In this document: positions 33,433 to 42,922 of the stretch, piece by piece
Position numbering within the stretch: position 1 is the stretch's first letter
Layout: the number at the start of each line of letters is the position of its first letter
NCBI RefSeq assembly: GCF_963422545.1
Contig: NZ_OY730259.1
Location: 8,738-72,737, forward strand
Direction: 5' to 3'
Source of the DNA: an uncultured Flavobacterium sp.
GTDB lineage: Bacteria > Bacteroidota > Bacteroidia > Flavobacteriales > Flavobacteriaceae
DNA: 64,000 nt
The notes under the pieces: generated by a model
The model's input: the letters and a program-made list of their open reading frames with translations, nothing else
Told to the model about the DNA's origin: nothing
Database searches by the model: none
Program-made: the position numbers and the translations under genes

Positions 33433-36400
33433 ATGTCCTCAAAAAAATGTTTTAGAGCCATTATCATTTTGTTTTTTATAATAAACAACTTGTTTTCTCA
33501 AAATACATTTGAAAACTATCGATTTCGGTTAGTAGATAATGAGACTTCAAAAAGCGGTATTTATACTATTGCACAGGATCAGTTTGGGGTTATGTGGATG
33601 GGAACAAATGGTGCAGGTTTATATAAATATGATGGGATAAATTATGTAGGATATGAGCAAAACTCAAAGCAGAGTAGTTCTATCAATAGTAATTTAATTT
33701 ATATCGTTTATGTAGATACTCAAAACCGTTTGTGGGTAGGTACTGATGAGGGATTGTGTCTTTATAATCGGAATTTAAATACTTTTGAAAATATTGATCT
33801 TCGGAAAAAAAGCAAAAAAGAAGCTGTCATTTCAGTAAAAAGCATCATTGAGGACAATAATGGCGATCTTTTTTTAGGAACGTTTAATAATGGTTTACTG
33901 AAACTAAATGTTAAGTCCCGAGAAATTACAAGTCTTAAACTGGATACTCCAAATACAGCCAATTATTTAATCAACGCTCTAGTAAAAGATAAAAAAGGAA
34001 CGATTTATTTAGGTACCAACTTTGGTTTAAAAGTAGTTGACCCAATAAAAAATGAGGTTAAAAAAGTAAGCATTGGCAAAGACAATAAATTACTCTCAGG
34101 AACAATTGTATCTATGTTTTTTGACAGTAAACAAAATTTGTTGATTGGTAACGGATTCAAAGGACTGGTTAAAGCCGATTTATATTCTAAAGTCAAACAG
34201 GTTGTTTCTTATCCTATCACCAGAAAAAGAATCATGTCAATACTGGCAACAGATTCTAAAACAATTCTTTGCGCAACAGAAAATGATGGCTTAATCATTG
34301 TAAACGATCAGGGTATTATTCAAAAAAAATATGTAAACAGCAAATTCAATGGTCGTAGTTTAAGTTCAAATTCTGTCTGGTCTTTATTTTTAGATAAAGA
34401 AAAAAGAATCTGGCTGGGTTATTATAATAAAGGCTTAGGCGTTTTTGACCGAATAAACAGCAAGGTAAATATTATAGAAAGTTTGCCCGGAAATTCACAA
34501 TCATTACAAACCAATTGTGTCACGAGTATTGCTAAAGATCATCAAGGGCAGTTATGGATTTCTATGGAAGGCGGAGGAGTCGATGTCTACAATCCGGGAA
34601 CTAAAAATTTTAAACATATTACCAAATCAGATGCCCGTTTTTATTCCGGATTGACTAATGATAACATTACCAAAGTATTTATTGATAAAAAGCAAAATGT
34701 TTGGCTGTCCAGCTGGAATGAGGGAATTTTTCTTTTAAAGAAGGGAAGCAGAAGCTTTATTAATTACAGTGCAAAAAATACTCCTAATTTGGCTTCAGAT
34801 AATATTATGAGCATTGCCGAAGATTCCAGAGGTGTAATCTGGATTGGAACTTTTTCAAAAGGCCTGCATTATTATACGCCTTCAGATGGTCAGTTTCATC
34901 ATTGTAATTCTAAACCATTTTTAATAAATGGACTTACGAATAAAGACATCAGAGAGGTGATGGTTGATTCAGATGATGATGTTTGGGTTGGTTCAACAAC
35001 AGGTTTGTATAAAGTCAGTACGAAGGATTTTGTTTCCTTTTCAGTCACTTCCTTGCGGGATAAAATGTCTCAAAAGTTTAAAAGTCATAAAAGTACCCAT
35101 ACTATTAATACTTTATATGAAGCTAAAAATAAAGAAATTTGGATTGGTACTGATGGCGCCGGATTGTTCAGTTACAATAAAAAAACAGATGTCCTTAAAT
35201 GGTATATAAGTTTCAAAGGACTTCATGAAAAATCAATATCCTCGATTGTAGAGTCTAATGATGAAAGTATTTGGTTAAGCGGAAAAAAAGGAATTAGCCA
35301 ACTGGATTTGAAAAACAAAACAACCGTCAATTATTCTACTTATGACGGTTTGTTGGGAAATGATTTTAATAACAATTCTGTCCTGAAAGATGAAAATGGA
35401 ATCCTTTATTTTGGAAGTTACGAAGGCTTAAACTACTTTAATCCTGCAAATTTAGTTAAAAGTAAAAAACAGCTTCCAATTTACTTAACTGATCTAAAAC
35501 TTTTTAATAAATCAGTAGGACCACTTGAAAAAAACTCACCATTAGTAAAAGTAATATCAGAAACAAAAAAAATAATTCTCAGACACGATCAGTCTGTTTT
35601 TACAATCGATTTTATTGGTATTAATTATTCTTTTCCCGCCAGAAATGAATTTGCTTATTATTTAGAAGGTTTTGAAGATTCATGGAATTATGTTGGCAAT
35701 AAACGCTCGGCAACTTATACTAATTTAACTCCGGGCAAGTATGTTTTTAAACTTAAAGCAGCCGAGAAAAATGGAGTTTGGAGTCAAAAACCATTAGAAT
35801 TAAGAATTGAAATTTTACCGCCCTGGTGGAAAACATCTTTTGCCTATTTATTTTATTCCCTGTTAGTATTGGCAGCCATTTATTTTGCCAATCAATACTA
35901 TCAAAATCGTTTTAAACAAAAGCAAATGATAGAATTTGAAAAGACAAAAGCGATTCAAATCGAAAAATTAAATAATAAAAAATTACAATTCTTTACCAAT
36001 ATCTCACATGAGTTTAGGACTCCGCTTACTTTGATTTTAAATCCATTAGCAGATATAATCAAGAATAATAGTCTCGAGGTGCCAGATGTTGTATTGAATA
36101 AATTGCAGACGATTCAAAAAAGTTCTGATCGCCTTTCAAGATTAATCAATGAGTTAATGGATTTTAATCAGCTGCAGTTTAACAAAATGCCATTGAAAGT
36201 ACAGCTAATTGAAGTAGTTGGTTTTACAAAAGAAATTGTCAGCTATTTTGATGAAGAAGCCTTCAGTCGTGGAATTCAGCTGCAGTTTGAGTCAAACAAA
36301 ACAGCATTAAAAGATTGGGTAGACCCTAAAATGTTCGAGAAAATTATTTTTAATGTAATTTCAAATGCCTTTAAGGTTACTCCGGATAACGGAAAAATAA

Positions 36401-37569
36401 TGATAAAAATAGTAGTCAATGAGCAGTTAGTTCACTTTCCGTTGATAAGTTCAACTAATACGAATCCTTCTTTTGCGATTATTGTTGAAGACACAGGTGC
36501 GGGATTAGATAAAAAAGATATTAAAAGAATTTTTGACCGTTTCTATCAGGTAAATAATTTAAATAAAGCCTATTATGGAAGCACAGGAATTGGTCTGGAA
36601 GTTGTTCGCGGATTTGTAGAACTACATAAAGGAATAATCGAAGTAAAAAGTCAATTGGGAGTTGGCACCACTTTTAAATTATTATTTCCTGTTGGAAAAG
36701 AATTCTTTAATGAAAATGAAATACTGCAGGAGGAATTTAAGAAGGAGAAAAAAGTAAGTTTCGCACCAATTGTTGAAAAAGCGGTTGTTCAATCACTTGA
36801 TAATCAAGAAAAACAAGATAGGGTTTATACCATTTTAATTGTTGAAGATAATGTAGAATTGCGAAATTATTTAAAAAACGAACTTAAAAAAGAGTATAAA
36901 GTTATAACAGCAGAGAATGGTCAGGTTGGCTTAGAATTAGCCTTGCAAAAACTGCCTGATTTGATTTTGACAGATGTTATTATGCCCGTTATGAGTGGTT
37001 TAGAGTTATGCAAAAATATTAAAGCAGATTTAACAACCAGTCATATTCCATTATTGATGTTATCTGCAAAGGCATTAATTAAAGACAAATTAGAAGGAAT
37101 AGATTCCGGCGCTGATATGTATTTGAGTAAACCTTTTGATATGGATATTTTAAAATCCAGTTTAGTTCAATTGATCAAGAGCAGGCAGATTATGTTTAAT
37201 AAATTTTATAACGGAATTACTCCAAAGGCAAAAGAAAAAACGACCACTTTAGATAATGAATTTATAAAAAATGTATTGAATTATATTAACGAAAATATTG
37301 CTGAATATGAGTTAAGTGTTGAAGTTTTGGCATCGAAAGTATTTTTGAGCAGAAGCCAGTTGTATCGAAAAATTAAAACATTAACAGGTATTTCAGTTAA
37401 TGAGTTTATACGCAATGTTCGTTTAGAAAAAGCAAAAGAATTAATAGAATTGGGTAACGATAATATAAACGAGATTAGTATTAAAGTTGGTTTTAGTTCC
37501 CCTTCTTATTTTACAAAATGTTATAAAGAAAAATTCGGGTATCTGCCTACACATAATAACAAACAGTAA
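33433..37569 (+). CDS. Hybrid two-component system regulator (HTCS1)
   Basis: The 1378-residue one-protein sensor-regulator begins with a signal peptide (to about LFS-QN). It continues with two seven-bladed periplasmic propellers (about 30-715, repeats such as GVMWMGTNGAGLYKY) and a Y_Y_Y domain (about 735-795). One transmembrane helix follows (about 803-822). The cytoplasmic part has HisKA with ISHEFRTPLTL (His about 859), an HATPase with EDTGAGLDKKDI and GSTGIGLEVV, and a receiver (LIVEDN to LILTDVIMP, phospho-Asp about 1180). A C-terminal AraC-type HTH (SRSQLYRKIKTLTGISVNEFIRNVRLEKAK) completes it. HTCS proteins bind an oligosaccharide directly and activate the adjacent susCD. Its DNA-binding domain is nearly the same as that of HTCS2 at 62979. 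Confidence 0.96.
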   Translation: MSSKKCFRAIIILFFIINNLFSQNTFENYRFRLVDNETSKSGIYTIAQDQFGVMWMGTNGAGLYKYDGINYVGYEQNSKQSSSINSNLIYIVYVDTQNRLWVGTDEGLCLYNRNLNTFENIDLRKKSKKEAVISVKSIIEDNNGDLFLGTFNNGLLKLNVKSREITSLKLDTPNTANYLINALVKDKKGTIYLGTNFGLKVVDPIKNEVKKVSIGKDNKLLSGTIVSMFFDSKQNLLIGNGFKGLVKADLYSKVKQVVSYPITRKRIMSILATDSKTILCATENDGLIIVNDQGIIQKKYVNSKFNGRSLSSNSVWSLFLDKEKRIWLGYYNKGLGVFDRINSKVNIIESLPGNSQSLQTNCVTSIAKDHQGQLWISMEGGGVDVYNPGTKNFKHITKSDARFYSGLTNDNITKVFIDKKQNVWLSSWNEGIFLLKKGSRSFINYSAKNTPNLASDNIMSIAEDSRGVIWIGTFSKGLHYYTPSDGQFHHCNSKPFLINGLTNKDIREVMVDSDDDVWVGSTTGLYKVSTKDFVSFSVTSLRDKMSQKFKSHKSTHTINTLYEAKNKEIWIGTDGAGLFSYNKKTDVLKWYISFKGLHEKSISSIVESNDESIWLSGKKGISQLDLKNKTTVNYSTYDGLLGNDFNNNSVLKDENGILYFGSYEGLNYFNPANLVKSKKQLPIYLTDLKLFNKSVGPLEKNSPLVKVISETKKIILRHDQSVFTIDFIGINYSFPARNEFAYYLEGFEDSWNYVGNKRSATYTNLTPGKYVFKLKAAEKNGVWSQKPLELRIEILPPWWKTSFAYLFYSLLVLAAIYFANQYYQNRFKQKQMIEFEKTKAIQIEKLNNKKLQFFTNISHEFRTPLTLILNPLADIIKNNSLEVPDVVLNKLQTIQKSSDRLSRLINELMDFNQLQFNKMPLKVQLIEVVGFTKEIVSYFDEEAFSRGIQLQFESNKTALKDWVDPKMFEKIIFNVISNAFKVTPDNGKIMIKIVVNEQLVHFPLISSTNTNPSFAIIVEDTGAGLDKKDIKRIFDRFYQVNNLNKAYYGSTGIGLEVVRGFVELHKGIIEVKSQLGVGTTFKLLFPVGKEFFNENEILQEEFKKEKKVSFAPIVEKAVVQSLDNQEKQDRVYTILIVEDNVELRNYLKNELKKEYKVITAENGQVGLELALQKLPDLILTDVIMPVMSGLELCKNIKADLTTSHIPLLMLSAKALIKDKLEGIDSGADMYLSKPFDMDILKSSLVQLIKSRQIMFNKFYNGITPKAKEKTTTLDNEFIKNVLNYINENIAEYELSVEVLASKVFLSRSQLYRKIKTLTGISVNEFIRNVRLEKAKELIELGNDNINEISIKVGFSSPSYFTKCYKEKFGYLPTHNNKQ

Positions 37570-37586
37570 TTTTTTCTAAAGTATAT

Positions 37587-37612
37587 AAAAGACGGTTTAT
37601 ACCGTCTTTTTT
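37587..37612 (+). terminator. Rho-independent terminator after HTCS1
   Basis: AAAAGACGGT and ACCGTCTTTT flank a TTAT loop and run into T8. It ends the HTCS1 transcript and leaves susCD2 on its own promoter. Confidence 0.85.
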
Positions 37613-37867
37613 TTGCGTGTAATATATCTAGTGTGTTTAGCCATGATGTCTGGTTTCGGTATGTGCTAACATTGAAGCTTTGGTTTTTATTAAATCAACA
37701 GTCAATTAATGACAATTTTACTTTTAAACAATTATTAAATATTTATAAATGCTCTCTTATTTTTTTTAGATACGAAATAAAAGGCAACAATTTTAATAAT
37801 ACCCTATTTGTGTTTTTGCTATTAAATAAGTCTAAAATGCTGATTTAACTTGTTTTATGAAGTATCA

Positions 37868-37934
37868 TGCTACAAATTTTATAGTTTTTGCATCATTTTT
37901 AATAGGTGAATTTTATGGCAACCGTATATTTTTG
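37868..37934 (+). promoter_or_regulatory. Predicted HTCS-activated promoter of susCD2
   Basis: Two half-sites with a 21-bp period begin at 37868 (TGCTACAAATTTTATAG) and 37889 (TGCATCATTTTTAATAG). They share TGC, CA, TTT and ATAG. A -7 box TATTTTTG is at 37927-37934, 38 bp after the start of the second half-site. No -33 TTG is present, as expected for an activator-dependent promoter. The same layout occurs before SusC3 and GH16. The remainder of 37613-38210 is a long AT-rich leader in which I see no gene. Confidence 0.5.
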
Positions 37935-38210
37935 GATGTAACAAAAACAAATAAACTAAAAATAATTATGAACGAATTAAAACAATTTTACAGTATGAAA
38001 TGAAATCTAAAATTATGTATGTAAACGCTCTTTTCTTAAATCAAAATTTAGCTAATAAATTATGATTCACGAAATATAGATTTAGAAAGACGTATAAAAA
38101 TGATCTTTTAAAATTTGAAAAGACAGAGAATAGCTTCTGAGCTAATATCATAATCAATACGATAAAAACTTTACAACCAAACAACTATTAAACTAATCAA
38201 AAAAAAACCA

Positions 38211-41200
38211 ATGAAAATGATGTTAAAATTAAAATTTGCAATAATCACATTGCTAATAATTGGCAGTCAGAGTGTGATGGCACAGTCAAAGACCATACAG
38301 GGGGTAATTACCGATCCCTCAGGATTTCCTTTGCCTGGTGCCAGCGTTAATGTAGTAGGTTCAACAAATAGTGCATCAACAGATTTTGATGGTAAATACT
38401 CTTTAAAAGGAGTTAACGCGACAGACAAAATAACATACTCTTATGTAGGCTTGGTTTCGCAAACAATAACAGCCGGCAACAGAACAACAATTGATGTTGC
38501 ATTAGTACAACTCACACAAAATTTAAATGAAGTTGTAGTAGCTTATGGTACTCAAAAAAGAACCAAGGTAACCGGAGCAATTTCAACAGTAAGTTCAAAG
38601 GATATTGCTGCTGTGCCTATTACTAATGCTGAGTCTGCTTTGCAAGGACGTGCGGCAGGTGTTACTGTTGTAAATGGTGCACCGGGTTCAAGTCCTACCG
38701 TTAGTATTCGTGGTTTATCCACAATGGGTAACAGTGCTCCATTGTTCGTAATTGATGGGGTTTTAACAGGTAACCTTTCAGGTTTAAGTCCTAATGATAT
38801 TGAGAGTATATCAGTTTTAAAAGATGCCTCTACTACGGCTCTTTATGGTTCAAAAGCCTTTAATGGGGTAATTGTGGTTACTACTAAAAAAGGGAAAAAA
38901 GGTCCGGGGCAGCTAAGTTTCAGTACCTATGTGGGTGGACAGACGGTTACAAAAAGATATAGTGTATTAAATACACAGCAATATCTGCAATATGCCAAAG
39001 ACTTAGGAAGTGATTTAACAGCAAGAGCTGCTGAATTTGGAAATATAAATACCAACTGGCAGGACCAGATTTTTCAAACCGGTCTTATGCAGGATTATAA
39101 TTTAAGTTTTTCAAACGGTACAGAGACTTCAACAAGCCGTTATTCTGCCGAATATATGAAACAAGAAGGTGCTATTATTAACACTGGTTTTGAACGTTAT
39201 TCTTTTAGAGCTAATAATACGCAGGATATTGGAAAACTTAGAGTGGGGAGCAATATCGGGGTATCATTCAGTACCACTAATCCGGAGCGTAGTGCAGGAG
39301 GAAGAACATTATTAGAACATGCTATTAAAATGGCACCATATTTACCTATTTACAATGCAAATAATTTAGGCGGATATCAAGGTCCTAGTGCTATTGATGG
39401 TAACGATGCAGAAAATCCTGTACGTGTAGCCAATTTGGGTTATCAAAAAATTAACGGATTATCTATAATTGGAAACATCTTTGCTGAATTGGAAATTTAC
39501 AAAGGCTTAAAATTCAGATCACAAGTATCATTAGACTATTACACAAGTAAGGATCATACTTTTGTTCCTAGTTTTCAGGATGGTTCTTATCATAAACAAG
39601 CATTTTCTACAACAGGTGAAATAAATGGACAAGGTCAGACTATTGTCTTTGATAACAGTTTAACATATAAAACTACTATTGCAGGAAAACATAATATTGA
39701 AGTATTAGGAGTTATTACTAAAATTGATGGAAAATCGCAAACTTTATCAGCAGGAAGCCGTTACAGTATTTCAGACGAAATAGATCAGTTGCGCTATAAT
39801 GAAGGTAGTTTAAGTTCAGCCAATTTTGTAGAAAAAAATATTGGTTATATCGCCCGTATCAATTATGATTATAATGAAAAATATCTGCTTGCTGTTTCTG
39901 GAAGAAGAGACGCTTCTTCTCGTTTTGGAGCCAATAACCGTTGGGGTAACTTCTACTCAGTTGCCTTAGGCTGGAACATTGCTAAAGAAAGTTTTATGGA
40001 AAATTCTGTTTTCAGCACATTAAAACTTAGAGCAAGTACAGGAACAACAGGAAATGACAGGATAGATAACTATCAATATAGTGCGACATTAATTGCAAAT
40101 TATAATTATCCAATTGGTGGAGCAAATGCACCTGGTGTATCTTTAGGAGTTGCTTCCAACCCAAATTTGAAATGGGAGTCAAAACTAGACAGAAATATAG
40201 GTTTAGATTTTGGTTTATTTGATGAAAAATTCACAGGTTCTGTTGAATATTTCAACAATAAAAGTACTGATATTCTTTTTGCAGTGCCCCTTCCTGCTTC
40301 TGTAGGATCTGCCGGTGGCGGAACTCAAATTCAAAATATTGCCGATGTAAAAGTAAGCGGATTTGAAATATCATTAGGTTACAATGACAGAAAAGGAGAT
40401 TTTACATGGTCTGCTATAGCTAATTTAGGAACAAGTAAAAACGAAGTAACCGCCTTAGCGCCAGGAGTAACAAGTGTTTTAGGCGGACCATCTGCCAGAG
40501 CTGGTCTTGAAAGCTTTTCGAGACTGGAAGTAGGCCAGCCGTTATTCTATTTTTATGGATATCAAACCAATGGAATTTATCAAAACCAGGCAGAAGTAGA
40601 TGCTGTTTTCGGACCAGGTCAAACCACGATCAAACCAGGAGATATTAAAATTGTTGACCGCGATGGTAATAAGATCATTAATTCAGATGACAAAACAAAT
40701 ATTGGGAATCCATATCCGGATTTTACTTACGGTTTAAACCTTAATGCAGCTTACAAAAATTTCGATTTTAACTGCTTTATATCGGGAGTTCAAGGAAACG
40801 ATATTTATAATGCAAATAAATTTGATTTAACAGGGATGAATCGTTTGTTTAATGCAAGTACAGATGTTTTAGACAGAGCAATGGTTGTAAATGGCGTTGT
40901 CACAAATCCATCTGCTACTTTACCAAGAGCACAAGGAGCAGATATCAACTGGTCTTCTGCAAACCAGCGTTATATTGAAGATGGATCGTATACAAGACTA
41001 AAAAATATAGCCTTAGGATACACATTTTCAGGAGATGCATTTAAGACTTATTTTTCAAAAATAAGATTCTATGTAAGCGGGCAAAACTTAATTACAGTTA
41101 CGAAATATCACGGTTTAGACCCTGAGATTGGACGTGCAGACGGTAATGCAAATTCTGCAGGTATTGATTTAGGAAGATATCCACAGCCAAAATCTGTGAT

Positions 41201-41225
41201 TTTTGGACTTGATGTTACATTTTAA
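38211..41225 (+). CDS. SusC-like TonB-dependent outer-membrane transporter 2
   Basis: This is a 1004-residue protein. Its signal peptide ends near VMA-QS (residue 24) and is followed by the carboxypeptidase-like domain (IQGVITDPSG to TIDVALVQL) and the plug (NLNEVVVAYGTQKRTKVTGAIS, SIRGLS, VIDGVL, SVLKDASTTALYGSKAFNGVI). A barrel follows, closing at FGLDVTF. It imports oligosaccharides with the SusD encoded 13 bp downstream. HTCS1 is immediately upstream in the same direction, the usual regulator/target layout. The xylan context makes xylo-oligosaccharides the likely cargo; size or decoration preference probably differs from SusC1 and SusC3. Confidence 0.95.
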   Translation: MKMMLKLKFAIITLLIIGSQSVMAQSKTIQGVITDPSGFPLPGASVNVVGSTNSASTDFDGKYSLKGVNATDKITYSYVGLVSQTITAGNRTTIDVALVQLTQNLNEVVVAYGTQKRTKVTGAISTVSSKDIAAVPITNAESALQGRAAGVTVVNGAPGSSPTVSIRGLSTMGNSAPLFVIDGVLTGNLSGLSPNDIESISVLKDASTTALYGSKAFNGVIVVTTKKGKKGPGQLSFSTYVGGQTVTKRYSVLNTQQYLQYAKDLGSDLTARAAEFGNINTNWQDQIFQTGLMQDYNLSFSNGTETSTSRYSAEYMKQEGAIINTGFERYSFRANNTQDIGKLRVGSNIGVSFSTTNPERSAGGRTLLEHAIKMAPYLPIYNANNLGGYQGPSAIDGNDAENPVRVANLGYQKINGLSIIGNIFAELEIYKGLKFRSQVSLDYYTSKDHTFVPSFQDGSYHKQAFSTTGEINGQGQTIVFDNSLTYKTTIAGKHNIEVLGVITKIDGKSQTLSAGSRYSISDEIDQLRYNEGSLSSANFVEKNIGYIARINYDYNEKYLLAVSGRRDASSRFGANNRWGNFYSVALGWNIAKESFMENSVFSTLKLRASTGTTGNDRIDNYQYSATLIANYNYPIGGANAPGVSLGVASNPNLKWESKLDRNIGLDFGLFDEKFTGSVEYFNNKSTDILFAVPLPASVGSAGGGTQIQNIADVKVSGFEISLGYNDRKGDFTWSAIANLGTSKNEVTALAPGVTSVLGGPSARAGLESFSRLEVGQPLFYFYGYQTNGIYQNQAEVDAVFGPGQTTIKPGDIKIVDRDGNKIINSDDKTNIGNPYPDFTYGLNLNAAYKNFDFNCFISGVQGNDIYNANKFDLTGMNRLFNASTDVLDRAMVVNGVVTNPSATLPRAQGADINWSSANQRYIEDGSYTRLKNIALGYTFSGDAFKTYFSKIRFYVSGQNLITVTKYHGLDPEIGRADGNANSAGIDLGRYPQPKSVIFGLDVTF

Positions 41226-41238
41226 TATATAAAAGATA

Positions 41239-42732
41239 ATGAGAAAAATAAAATATATACTTATAGTTCTGTCCGGAGTTTTAACTATAACTTCATGTGA
41301 CAGTGGTGAATTAGAATTGACTAATCCCAACACTTTATCACCTGAAACCTTCTTTAAAACCGAAGCACAGGTGCAGTCATCTGTAAATGCATCCTATGCA
41401 GGTCTACAGACAAGAGGACTTTATGGGAGAAATTTTTCTTTTGCGATGGATCTTATGGCTCATGATGCTTTAGGAAATCCACAATTAGAAGGAAACAAAA
41501 AACCATTTCAGGATTTTTCTTTTAATGGAGGAAATGATATTATTCAATATTATTGGGAAGCCTGTTACATAGGAATATCGAGAGCTAATTTTGTGCTGGA
41601 TAATGAACCGAAAATAAATGCTCTTCCTAATTCTGTTTTATCACAGGAGAAAAAGAACAAATATTTAGGAGAAGCTCATTTTTTAAGAGCCTATTATTAT
41701 TTTCTTTTAGTGAAACGATTTGGAAATTTACCAATTTATAAAACAGGGACTATTGTTGGCAAAGGAAGAAGCCCTAAAGCAGAAGTTTATGGCTTGATTG
41801 AAGAGGATCTTGTATTTGCGTCTAAAAATCTTTTGCCAAGAGCAACAGAAGCAGCGGGAAGAGCTAATAAAGAAGCTGCTTATGCCTATTTGGGAAAAGT
41901 ATTGTTATACGAAAAGAAATATGATGAAGCCTTGACCGCTTTTAATAGCGTTACCGGATTCAGTCTTGAGGATAAAGGCAGTTTTTACAACAACTTTATG
42001 GCAGAAACAGAACACGGTAAAGAATCAATTTTTGAGATTGAGTTTGACGAAAAAAATGGAACAGGTGATCAATGGGGTGCAGCTGGTGATAGCCAGGGAA
42101 CTGGTTTTGAAGAGTCTACGCTTAGAGGACAGGAATATGGTAACCTAAGCTGGTATAACGTGTATCCGTCAGACGATTTGTTAGATTCGTATGAAGTAGG
42201 CGATAACCGTTTTGGAGATACTTTTTATGTACCAGGCTCAACCTATTTGAAAGGAACCAAAGTAATGCTGGCAAGTAATTTTACTACCTCTGCAGGTATT
42301 AGAAGAGCGGGTTGGAAAAAATATCAAAACTATTACATAAGAGAAGATGAAGCGACACGCTCAAGTATTAACTTCAAGGTGATGCGTTACGCAGATATAC
42401 TGCTTATGAAAGCCGAATGTGAAAACCAAAAAGCAGGAGGTTCACAAACAGCAGCAATTGCATATATCAAAGAAGTTAGAGATCGTGCAGGTTTAATAAC
42501 TAACATTACACCTACAAAAGATGCTGTTTTTACTGCAATTGTGCATGAGCGTAAAGTAGAGTTTGCTGGCGAGCAAAGCCGTTTTGATGATATTATCAGA
42601 TGGGGTATTGCAAATACCGAACTGCAAGGAACAGGTTTTGCTGCTGGTAAGAGCGAGTTATGGCCAATACCTAACAGAGAAACATCTTCAAATCCTAATA
42701 TAAAACCAAGTGATAATAATCCTGGTTACTAG
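41239..42732 (+). CDS. SusD-like surface glycan-binding lipoprotein 2
   Basis: The 497-residue RagB/SusD protein has the lipoprotein signal ending TITSC (Cys about 20), then DSGELELTNPNTLSPETFFKTEAQ, which is typical of the family. Further marks are EAHFLRAYYYFLLVKRFGNLPI, RYADILLMKAECENQ, IKEVRDRAG and HERKVEFAGEQSRFDDIIRWG. It is paired with SusC2. The reading frame ends with NNPGY, as does SusD1 (QNPGY), a common SusD ending. A strong terminator follows. Confidence 0.95.
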   Translation: MRKIKYILIVLSGVLTITSCDSGELELTNPNTLSPETFFKTEAQVQSSVNASYAGLQTRGLYGRNFSFAMDLMAHDALGNPQLEGNKKPFQDFSFNGGNDIIQYYWEACYIGISRANFVLDNEPKINALPNSVLSQEKKNKYLGEAHFLRAYYYFLLVKRFGNLPIYKTGTIVGKGRSPKAEVYGLIEEDLVFASKNLLPRATEAAGRANKEAAYAYLGKVLLYEKKYDEALTAFNSVTGFSLEDKGSFYNNFMAETEHGKESIFEIEFDEKNGTGDQWGAAGDSQGTGFEESTLRGQEYGNLSWYNVYPSDDLLDSYEVGDNRFGDTFYVPGSTYLKGTKVMLASNFTTSAGIRRAGWKKYQNYYIREDEATRSSINFKVMRYADILLMKAECENQKAGGSQTAAIAYIKEVRDRAGLITNITPTKDAVFTAIVHERKVEFAGEQSRFDDIIRWGIANTELQGTGFAAGKSELWPIPNRETSSNPNIKPSDNNPGY

Positions 42733-42771
42733 ATAATTAAATTTTGGTAGTTTGAGTTAAGTTAGTATTTG

Positions 42772-42809
42772 ACAAACAGCGCATTTTTAATGCGCTGTTT
42801 GTTTTTTTT
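42772..42809 (+). terminator. Rho-independent terminator after SusD2
   Basis: ACAAACAGCGCATT and AATGCGCTGTTTGT form a 14-bp stem with a short T loop and a T7 tail. The element sits between convergent SusD2 and the minus-strand symporter gene. Confidence 0.85.
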
Positions 42810-42821
42810 AGTAAGTACAGA

Positions 42822-42873
42822 ATCAATATCAAATATCAATATCAAATATCAATATCAAATATCAATATCAAAT
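42822..42873. repeat. Tandem repeat, 4 x 13 bp (ATCAATATCAAAT)
   Basis: Four perfect head-to-tail copies of ATCAATATCAAAT are followed by decayed CAAATC/TAAAATCT repeats up to the symporter stop at 42923. It is non-coding and lies between convergent genes. It is a simple-sequence array, not CRISPR, because there are no spacers. Confidence 0.9.
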
Positions 42874-42922
42874 TCCAAATCTCAAATCCCAATTCTAAAA
42901 TCTGCATTCTAAAATCTAAAAT

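Noticed and set aside
37633..37848. 71-residue open frame after HTCS1
   Set aside because: AT-rich low-complexity sequence without family features or a promoter, inside the regulatory gap of susCD2.
42822..42873. CRISPR-like array
   Set aside because: The units are contiguous 13-mers without spacers and no cas gene is present.
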